This document shows positions 10,901 to 22,300 of a DNA stretch of 64,000 bases, piece after piece (position 1 is the first letter of the stretch; the number at the start of each line of letters is the position of its first letter). A program made the position numbers and the translations under genes. The notes under the pieces were generated by a model. The model was not told where the DNA came from, searched no databases, and was given only the letters and a program-made list of their open reading frames with translations. This stretch comes from Beroe forskalii (lineage: Eukaryota; Ctenophora; Nuda; Beroida; Beroidae), in contig WFMF01000008.1 in NCBI GenBank assembly GCA_011033025.1, positions 935,001 through 999,000 of the forward strand. The letters run 5' to 3'.

Positions 10901-13900
10901 TATCAAGGGTAAAAGTTTCAAGTCTTCCCGATTTAAGGGGAAGGTGTGGTGGCCCTCAAAAACGTAAATTGAGCCGCGCGAAAAATCGAAAATTTGGCTA
11001 AGTCAATTTCAGGCCGAATTCCATAAGTGCAGGGCTGTTATGCTATACGATAGTGACTGAGTCAACATTTTAGATTTACTTGGTACTCGAATAGAACAAG
11101 AAATGGCCCATGGAAATGAAGTGCGTGAGTTCACGTGGACGTTTTGTAGAAATTGAGCAAATTTGAAATTTGAGTCTTAAGACCGAATTTTCGACTTGAT
11201 TTGATTGAAACAAGTCACAATGCAATAGAGAAACATGATTCCAGGTCCATATAATGAATTTTGCACGTGAGTTCATGCGGACGTTTTTGTAGAAATTAGG
11301 AAATTACTATTTCAACGATTTTAACGAATGATTTCTATTTCGAAACACCTAATAACGTATGTTTAGATCGTAATAACCTCAAACAATTAAAAAGCGGCGC
11401 CCCTGTGACTCTGTGAGGGGGTTGCTATGACGACCGCTTGCGGTTTTGTCTGTGGTAATATATAAGATAATTTGTGACCCAATTTAAATCGATGAGATCT
11501 CAAGTTCTACAAATGGTAGAGACATGATCGAGGTCACGTTTTGTAGATCTAAGATGGGAAATTGCATTAGGCTATAAAAGAAGTTCTGGTGACGTCATTA
11601 TGACGTCATTATGACGTCATCAACTTAGCGAAATTTTACTGCTTTTTTAGCGAAAATAGGTCGTTTTCGGGCGCATTTTTCACCAAGAAGGAATGGAGAT
11701 GGCTCAAAAATTTTGAAAAATCGTTCGTTGGAAATTTAAAGAGCTTTCAGAAAATCATACGGATCATTGGGCTATCTCGATTTTTCATCGAGATATACGC
11801 GATTTTCTAAGGTGCGGTGAAAAATCGATGTCGAAAATCTAGGACAAAACTTAAACGAGAGAGATGTCACGAACTGCGACTTATCTTGAGATGAGACCGG
11901 TCAAAGTATGTTGTAATAAGGCGGAATTGTCTTATAGGCTATATGGGAAGTTGGTTTGAGCCTATTTGGGTGCTGTGATGACGTCATCAAAATCGCGTAA
12001 AACCACTAAAATAGCGTATTTTGCGATAAAACGTTATTTTGCGCTACTTTGAACATCTCTAACTCAGATAGTTTTCATCGGATTATGTTTTACTTCGATA
12101 TTTTGCTTTTAGATCTCGAGATTTAGCTATAAAACGAGTTTCACGGCGATCGGTCGAAATATGTCGTCATGTGAAGCCCTTAAAAATTGAGCTGCAGAAT
12201 GGTTATAAATACGTTTATGACGAAAAATTTTTCTGTAGCCCTATTCTGTGATACGATGGTGAACTAATAATGGTTTCTTCATGTCTCGCAGTTACTAAAT
12301 GTGGGAAATATACGATGAAATAGTGTATCACGTGAGTTCACGTGGAAGTTTTGTAGAAATTAGGGGATTTCAAGAAAATGATATTTACACACGATTTTCG
12401 ACTTGATTACGTTGAAATGAGTTCAAATACGACTAATGCACGTGAAATTAGATCTGGGTGCTACATTTCAGCACGTGAGTTCACGTGGACGATTTGTAGA
12501 AATTAGGAGATTGGTCAATTCTAGTAATTCCAAGTTAGAATAACCTTGTTTCGGACTGCGTGAGGTTTAGTTACATTGGTTCCAACCAAAAGAAATGGAC
12601 TGACGTCACCAAATCAGCAGGGGGTTACTACGACAACCGTCTCGGTTTTGGAGATATCTAAACATTGAAAAATCTTTGGTTTCAATTGGAGATTTTGAAA
12701 TACTGGAGTATTCAAGTTTTCTAACACAGATGTAATACCTACAGAATCTCTTTGCCCCTCATTGTTGTGATCTGGTCGTGCTCCTCAGGTGTCCTTTTTC
12801 TCCCTGTGGTGGGACGAACAGACTGAGACAGTGAAGGAAGGGATGCGCCTCCTGGCTAAACAGGGCAGGTTCGAGTTCGTGCAGGGTGGTTGGGTGCAGC
12901 CAGACGAGTCTTCCACTCACTACTTCGCTCTCATTAACCAAATGATGGACGGCCACGACTGGCTCAAACACAACTTCCCCGAGGCTCTACCAAAGTCAGG
13001 GTGGGCCATAGATCCCTTTGGATTGTCCCCGATGATGGGGTATATTAACAAACTCTTTGGGTTGAAAGCTATGCACATCCAACGTGTACACTACGCTGTT
13101 AAAAATCACCTTGCAGCAACAAGGAACCTGGACTTTCACTGGAGACAGGCTTGGGGTAAGGTCAACTTCAAATGAAATGTTTTCAAATGAAGTTCTTGTA
13201 TATACTATATACTTATATTATAATGCTTTATTAGTACTTATATATAGTACTGCAGAATTTTTCCGTACACATCTGCTTACATATTTTTCTGTAGAAGCGA
13301 CAATAGGACTTTTCCTTGTGTTACCTATTGTTTACTTATTATAGTTACTATATAGTAATGTTCTAATTTGTTTATAACTTCTATACTATACCCACTACTA
13401 CACGTACTGAACTATCTGAACAATCAGCTTAGTTTCCTGCAGCCAGCGTGGTTATAATACCTGCTAGTGTTATTGCTCCAATAGTCGTATAGTCAACAGC
13501 TGGTGATTCATTTAATTAAATCTGAATATTTCTGTAGTGATATTGTGTAAGTCTCATATTATGTTAACCAGTAACCACTCTACAGATGATGCTGGTACTA
13601 CTGACATCCTCACACATTTAGCCCCTTTCTTTGGCTACAACTCAAAGTACACTTGTGGACCTGATCCAGATGTGAGTAGTGATCAATTCTAAGCAGTGAT
13701 TTATGCTAAATATCGGGATCAGTCACTTTCCATGAATATAAAAAAGTAAGAATATACAATATGTTGGTTGGTTTTATATTTCTGTATTTCTGTTCACCAC
13801 GTGATAATATATGCAGGATGTCTTTAGTTTTTTTTGCAAATGTTGTAGTACACCTAACTCGAAGTCTCCAACACTCGTCCGTGCCTCATCACTCATGTAT

Positions 13901-16900
13901 AATGTAACACTGACACTAGTATACTGTACTAATATTCAAATCAACATAATATCATGCAACTAGGGACACTTCGGTAAAATTGTGACAGACTGTTACCGGT
14001 TTAACAGTCGATTAGCAGTCACTTAATAACGGTCAGTTGGCGGTCTGGGGCTGGCCGTTAACGCCCTGGACAGTCGGTCAATGGTCAGTCACCTTGACTA
14101 CTGGGAAATCCTACTTTGTCATGAGCTTTGTCCTTAAAACAAAAGCTCATTAAAAAGCTCATCAAAAGAATTGTGCGTGTAAACCATGTTGGATGTTGTT
14201 ACATCCAACATTGTTACATCAACCTCAATATTTAAACACTCCGAGTACATTGTTTTGTAATCTTACGCAAGTACAATCTCAATTGTTTCTCATTGTACTT
14301 GTAAAGTCAGTTCCAAATCTCAGTGTTTAAAAAGAATTGCCGGTAGCTACTGAAGAATGAATACTGTACATTGCAAGCTGTTTGTATACTTGTAGTTGAG
14401 TGCAGGAAAGCATATAACGTGACTGATCCTGGTGAGCAGAAAAAAGCCCCCTCCCAACTAAGAATATATGACAGCTATCACTCCCTAGCACCTGCAGGAG
14501 CCAGGAAGAGTGGTGTTTAAGATGATGGTCAGGGTGTTAGCAGTTTGGGTTAGGACACGGGCTTTTATAAAAACTCAGAGTTGAGGCTGAGTTTCTAAGA
14601 GGTAGTGTAGTATTTGTCAGGCAACCTACGTCAAGGAATCCAGAGAACACAGCTCTCAACAATTTTCTTTAGCAGTACTCACTGTTTACTTTCTAGCATT
14701 TAATTTAATTACTGACATGGGTGGATCATATTGCGACTAACTACATTACTGAAAAACTTGCCTGGGCAAAATTACCCCCACTCCCCAGTCCGAGATAGAG
14801 CAGCGATTGTATCATTTTTATGTATGTATGTATTGTACTCTCGCGTCGAGTCTCAAGCTATACAATGTTTGTGATCATTGCCTTGGTAATTGCTGATAGT
14901 ACACTGTACAGTGTGGGTAAAATAGGTGACCTGTCTGTGTACGTACTTTGAAGGGAAGCCATCTAACTTCATGCTCTTAAGTAAACATGTCATGTTTACA
15001 TTTTAGTAAGTGTCCCATCACCGTATCATATTACACTCAATGTTTGGTGTCTCGTAAAGGTTGGAATACCCAAAGGAATCTTGAAAAAGTGTACATAATT
15101 TGTTAATTTACACGCATGTAATGGCCAAAACTACGGCAGGACCAACCTAGCTTGTCTCTTTCTGGGCTTTTTAGAAACAAAGGGCAACAATTCTTAGAGC
15201 AAATTTTACGAGCTGTACCGCCGGTGCTTATAACGTTACCATCATCTTGGAGAACGATTGAACATTGATTTACACAATTCTCACAATAAACATACACCCG
15301 AAAGCATGTTTTTTGATGGCGAGGAGTGAATAACCTCATGGTGGAGCGGTTTCCGCTCATGGTGGAGCGGTTTCTGCTATGCCACCATGTGGGAATAGCT
15401 CTAGAGTCCTGAAGTGCAACCTATAACCTCTCATGGACTCAGACCTGCATATGTGGTGTGGAGCCACACCCTTTTAGAGGTGCCATCATTTCTACAGATA
15501 GTGCAGGTCGCCCCGGGACCTTTGGTCCTCCCTCAGCTGGACTCCACCCAGCTGGAAACTCCAGGTCTTGCTGGTTCCCTGACTCAGGTTTTGGACCTGA
15601 AAAGAATCTTACCACCCGATAGAATCCATTAAATTGGATCAACCCGCAATGGGAACCAAGCCCCCATGAGCATGTTCATGGGCAACCGAACAGCCGCTTA
15701 AGCGGACCTAATACATACTCAAAAACACGCTTAATACATACTTAAATACTCTTCAGCCGCAGTTTGTTAGACTACCACATCGTTACCAATCTCTCTGCAA
15801 TCACGCAGTTTGTTAGACAACCACATCATTACCACTCTCTCTAGAACATGCAGTACATAATACTACCACATCGCTACCACTCTCTCTGTAATCACGCAAT
15901 CTGCTAGACTACCACATCGTGACCACTCTGCAATCACACAGTTTGTTAGACTACCACATCTGTACCAAATCCTCTCCAAATATGCAGTTTGTAAGACTAC
16001 CACATCGTTACCACTCTCTCTAGAACACGCAGTAAGACTACCACATTGTTACCACTCTCTCTGCGACCAAGCAATTTGTTAGACTACCACATTGTTACCA
16101 CTATCTCTGCAATCACGCAGTTTGTTAGACTACCACATCGTTACCACTGTCTCTGCAATCACGCAGTTTGTAAGACTACCACATTGTTACCACTCTGCAA
16201 TAACGCAGTTTTTTAGACTACCACATCTGTACCAAATCCTCTCCAAATACGCAGTTTGTATCTACCACATCGTTACCACTATCTCTGCAATCACGCAGTT
16301 TGTTAGACTACCACATCGTTACCACTGTCTCTGCAATCACGCAGTTTGTAAGACTACCACATTGTTACCACTCTGCAATAACGCAGTTTTTTAGACTACC
16401 ACATCTGTACCAAATCCTCTCCAAATACGCAGTTTGTAAGACTACCACATCGTTACCACTCTGCAATAACGCAGTTTTTAGACTACCACATTGTTACCAC
16501 TTTCTCTGCAATCACGCAGTTTGTTAGACTACCACATCGTTACCACTCTCCCTGCAATCACGCAGTTTGTTAGACTACCACATTGTTACCACTCTCTGCG
16601 ATCACGCAGTTTGTTAGACTACCAAATTTTTACCACTCTGCAATAACGCAGTTTGTTAGACTGCCACATCGTTACCATTCTCTCTAGAACACGCAGTAAG
16701 ACTACCACATCGTTACCACTCTCTCTGCAATCACGCAGTAAGACTACCACATTGTTACCACTCTCTCTGCAATCACGCAGTTTACTAGACTACCACATCG
16801 TTACCACTCTGCAAGCACGCAGTTTGTTAGACTACCACATTGTTTCCATTCTCTCTGCAATCACGCAGTTTGTTAGACTACCACATCGTTACCACTCTCT

Positions 16901-19335
16901 CTGCAATCACGCAGTTTGTTAGACTACCACATTGTTACCACTCTCTCTGCGATCACGCAGTTTGTTAGACTACCACATCGTTACCACTCTCTCTGCAAGC
17001 ACGCAGTTTGTTAGACTACCACATCGTTTATATTCTCTCTGCAATCACGCAGTTTGTTAGACTACCACAGTACCACATCGTTACCACTCTCTCTGCAATC
17101 ACGCAGTTTGTTATCACTCTCTCTCTCTCTCTGCAATTATGCAGTTTGTTAGACTACCACATTCTTACCACTCTCTCTGCGATCACGCAGTTTGTTAGAC
17201 TACCACATTGTTACCACTCTCTCTGCAATCACGCAGTTTGTTAGACTACGACATCGTTACCACGCTCTATGCAAGCACGCAGTTTTTTTAGACTACCACA
17301 TCGTTACCACTCTCTCTGCAAGCACGCAGTTTGTTAGACTACCACATCGTTTCCATTCTCTCTGCAATCACGCAGTTTGTTAGACTACCACATCGTTACC
17401 ACTCTCTCTGCAATCACGCAGTTTGTTAGACTACCACATTGTTACCACTCTCTCTGCGATCACGCAGTTTGTTGAACTACCACATTGTTATCACTTTCTC
17501 TCTCTCTCTCTCTCTCTCTGCAATTATGCAGTTTGTTAGACTACCACATTACCACTGTCTCTGCGATCACGCAGTTTGTTGAACTACCACATTGTTACCA
17601 CTCTCTCTGCAATCACGCAGTTTGTTAGACTACCACATCGTTACCACGCTCTGCAAGCACGCAGTTTTTTAGACTACCACATCGTTACCACTCTCTCTGC
17701 AAGCACGCAGTTTGTTAGACTACCACATCGTTTCCATTCTCTCTGCAATCACGCAGTTTGTTAGACTACCACATCGTTACCACTCTCTCTACAATCACGC
17801 AGTTTGTTAGACTACCACATCGTTTCCATTCTCTCTGCAATCACGCAGTTTGTTAGACTACCACATCGTTACCACTCTCTCTGCAATCACGCAGTTTGTT
17901 AGACTACCACATTGTTACCACTATCTCTGCAATCACGCAGTTTGTTGTTACCACATCGTTACCACTCTCTGCAATCACGCAGTTTGTAAGACTACCACAT
18001 TGTTACCACTCTCTGTGCAGTTTTTTAGACTAATCTGTTACCACTCCTCTCCAAATACGCAGTTTGTACCACATCGTTACCACTCTGCAACGCAGTTTTA
18101 GACTACCACATTGTTACCACTTTCTCGGCAATCACGCAGTTTGTTAGACTACCACATCGTTACCACTCTCCTGCAATCACGCAGTTTGTAAGACTACCAC
18201 ATTGTTACCACTCTGCAATAACGCAGTTTTAGACTACCACATCTGTACCAAATCCTCTGCAATCACGCAGTTTGTAAGACTACCACATCGTTACCACTCT
18301 GCAATAACGCAGTTTTTAGACTACCACATTGTTACCACTTTCTAGATGCAATCACGCAGTTTGTTAGACTACCACATCGTTACCACTCTCCCTGCAATCA
18401 CGCAGTTTGTTAGACTACCACATTGTTACCACTCTCTGCGATCACGCAATTTGTTAGACTACCACAATGTTACCACTCTCTCTGCAATCACGCAGTTTGT
18501 TAGACTACCACATCGTTACCATTCTCTCTAGAACACGCAGTAAGACTACCACATCGTTACCACTCTCTCTGCAATCACGCAGTAAGACTACCACATTGTT
18601 ACCACTCTCTCTGCAATCACGCAGTTTCTTAGACTACCACATCGTTACCACTCTGCAATAACGCAGTTTGTAAGACCACAACATCGTTACTACTCTCTCT
18701 ACAATCACACAGTTTGTTAGACTACCATATCGTTACCACTCTGCAATAACGAAGTTTGTAAGACTACCACATTGTTACCACTCTCTCTGCAATCACGCAG
18801 TTTGTTAGACTACCACATCGTTACCACTCTCTCTGCAAGCACGCAGTTTGTTAGACTACCACATCGTTTATATTCTCTCTGCAATCACGCAGTTTGTTAG
18901 ACTACCACAGTACCACATCGTTACCACTCTCTCTGCAATCACGCAGTTTGTTATCACTCTCTCTCTCTCTGCAATTATGCAGTTTGTTAGACTACCACAT
19001 TCTTACCACTCTCTCTGCGATCACGCAGTTTGTTAGACTACCACATTGTTACCACTCTCTCTGCAATCACGCAGTTTGTTAGACTACGACATCGTTACCA
19101 CGCTCTCTGCAAGCACGCAGTTTTTTTTAGACTACCACATCGTTACCACTCTCTCTGCAAGCACGCAGTTTGTTAGACTACCACATCGTTTCCATTCTCT
19201 CTGCAATCACGCAGTTTGTTAGACTACCACATCGTTACCACTCTCTCTACAATCACGCAGTTTGTTAGACTACCACATTGTTACCACTCTCTCTGCGATC
19301 ACGCAGTTTGTTAGACTACCACATTGTTATCACTT

Positions 19336-19367
<32 letters not shown>

Positions 19368-22300
19368 TATGCAGTTTGTTAGACTACCACATTCTTACCA
19401 CTGTCTCTGCGATCACGCAGTTTGTTAGACTACCACATTGTTACCACTCTCTCTGCAATCACGCAGTTTGTTAGACTACGACATCGTTACCACGCTCTAT
19501 GCAAGCACGCAGTTTTTTTAGACTACCACATCGAAAAGTATACTTTGTAAGCACTATCTCGGATGGCCTCTTCAGGGTGGCATCCAGAAAAGGTCTACAC
19601 TTTTAAAAAATACGTTAGCATATAAGCCCTGCTTCTTGGGCCATTTTAATGCCCTGTTGAGGGCATTCCTAAAGTCTGGTTGTCTACCATATCATCGTCT
19701 AACACATGTGCAATGAGAAGGCTATGATTGATTTTTCATTGATGAGTACTGCTTTAATAAAATTTGTAGATAAGATATTACATCACACCCCTGACTCTAA
19801 TAGAACTCTAGGATAACAGGAGAATTAGGAACAAGCGGCCATTCTCTAAAGATTTTTCATCCCTAGAGTCACATTAAGGTCTCAAGACACTGTGATCTCC
19901 CCATCCTGTCATGATGTCTTCATGATGACCGTCATGATGCCATTATGCCCTTCTCATGGGGTAATATCATTTTGTTCTTACCAATTTTCTCAGCAGGCAT
20001 CAGAAACTCTGGAGTAGAAAGCACTGTTGCAGTCTTCTACCTAGTTGTGTGCATTGTTTCCAGAGTATCGCCATGAGAACACACTTTATTATTTTCAATC
20101 AAAAATAAGTATAAACATAGAACGGAGAATCATTCACACGTCATCATCTTCTCTTTAATTCTACCTTGAAAAGCAACTACTCTTCAACCACAACCCTGCA
20201 CAGAACCCCGCATCTAACCTAGCTTCACCAGAACAACCAGCTCGAGTCCTGCACAACTCAACCTGGTGGACTCCTCACAGAGCCCAATGTTAGAGGGACC
20301 AGGCCTTCAAGCCATTCTTACCAAGGGATCACGGTAGTCAATCTTCGGAGGGGCGCCCCCGACCATTTGGTGCTTCCAGGAGCACCACCATCTGGCACCC
20401 AGGTAAGGGGTTACTAGCCTGCTAGAGTGCATCCAGATGGGTCCCAGCAGAGCTCTCTGCAATGGAGAGCTGCCACCGTCACTCGCGTAAGCGGTGGCGT
20501 GTGGTCTGTGGATTTTGCACCAAAAAAAATGTTCAAGTTTGCTCGAATGATCACCAATTGTAATGGATTGCCTTGGTAAACTGAGCAACATTTTTAGCGT
20601 GACCTGGTATTTTTCTGAAGGAGGATACTTTTGAAGGCAGACCAAGCTCTCCTGAATTAACGACCGTGTAGTCTCATAATTAAATTACCTAAATATAAAA
20701 TAAGTAAATAAATCATAATTCTACTTTTGTATTATTATTGTTTCTGTTTTTATTCCTTTATTGTGTTATATTGTGCCTAAAAGCAGTAAGATGCTTTTAA
20801 TAAATTAAGCTATATTTTAACTTTTTAATGAGTTTGGTTTCGGTTCGGGATGAGTGCAATGCAGCGTACTCAACTACTCACTGTCTGCATTCTTGGCTGC
20901 ATTCTTTTTATATGATAGAGGTTCTTTTGAATTAATTGTTAAGTTCAAATTCACGAAAAGGTTAAGTGTGCAACAGTCAGAAATTAGCAGTCTTGAAAAA
21001 TCTAAAAATCCCGAAAGGAGCGGCCAACCGGCTGACCGAGGATCTTATGAAAAATCCCCATGATCCATATCTCTTATATGCCCCATGTCAACGCGCGCAC
21101 AGGGAAAAGTGCACGCGCAGATTAATCGCGCGCGCGTTCATTTCTGTTTCATGCTGTATGGAATACGTTGCTCCGTAATATATACTTTTTGCGAACGAGG
21201 TGCTGCGTAGCAGCGCCTAGTGAGCTGTGTATTTGCAGACCCAACAGGCCTGCTAGTATGTTGGTATATAAAATATGCCTAACTGTTGATAAAGTAATAA
21301 AGCCTTGCAGTTTTATTAAATCCATACTGTTCAGGTCTGTAGCCAGTACGATTTTAGGATCCTGAAGAATCCTAGATGGTTTAAACCGCATCGTCTTCTT
21401 GCAAGGACAACTCCCTCAAACGTCAAGGAAAGGTTATTTCCCATTACCTACTTCTGACAATTTTAATCTAATAAAACGTTCGATATAAAAAGTCTGCCTA
21501 TTCATATTCTCATATCGTGCGTAAGTTTCTATTTTTAGAACTTTAAAAGTCCAAGGTCCGATATAATGCGCTATTCGTAATCGTATGAAATTAATCTCAA
21601 TATCATACAAAAACATTAAAACAGCTGTTATGGTGTTAAATTTAGATTAGCAGACTTTCGCTGAATACGATTTCGATTGTAAAAGTATAAACAACAATTT
21701 CTTATTAAGTTATTATTTTGACGCACTGTGCCAAAGTAACAATAGCAGCCCCTCAGTTGATATGTACCATGATTATTGACAATATAATATTATATATATA
21801 TGCTTATTATTTTAGCACATTAATTGACAAGATAAAACTTTATAATATCATCTCACTTTGATAGCCGAGCACGTGGTACCTTTGTGAAGGCTCTCAAAGT
21901 GAGATGGTATTGTTTAGTACCTACCTTGTTATTGAGCTCTCTTACTGTGTAGTAGGATAATGGTTACTACGATGCATGAAATTAACAGTACGGTGTATGC
22001 AGTGTAATAGGCATGTATAGAATATATATCCACAATTATACACACAACTTTTTAATAAACCATTGCTCAGTAGTAGACTACACTACACCCTAGATCTGAT
22101 ATACTACACCATGATAAAATGTATAATAAATCTAATGTAGTGAAGTTTTAAAACAGAAAATTTCTTTTAAAATATAATATTTATTTCAAGACAATGGTCC
22201 ATTGATGGTGGTCCACGCGCACATACCTGATAAATTTCCGTAAATAAAAGAATAAAGAAGAATGACATCTTTTCTTTTCAACTTATAATAAACTTGTATC

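Noticed and set aside
15760..19535. CRISPR-like appearance of regularly spaced repeats and many short ORFs
   Set aside because: The whole 46-bp unit repeats with no unique spacers, the context is an animal gene intron, and frames are repeat by-products.
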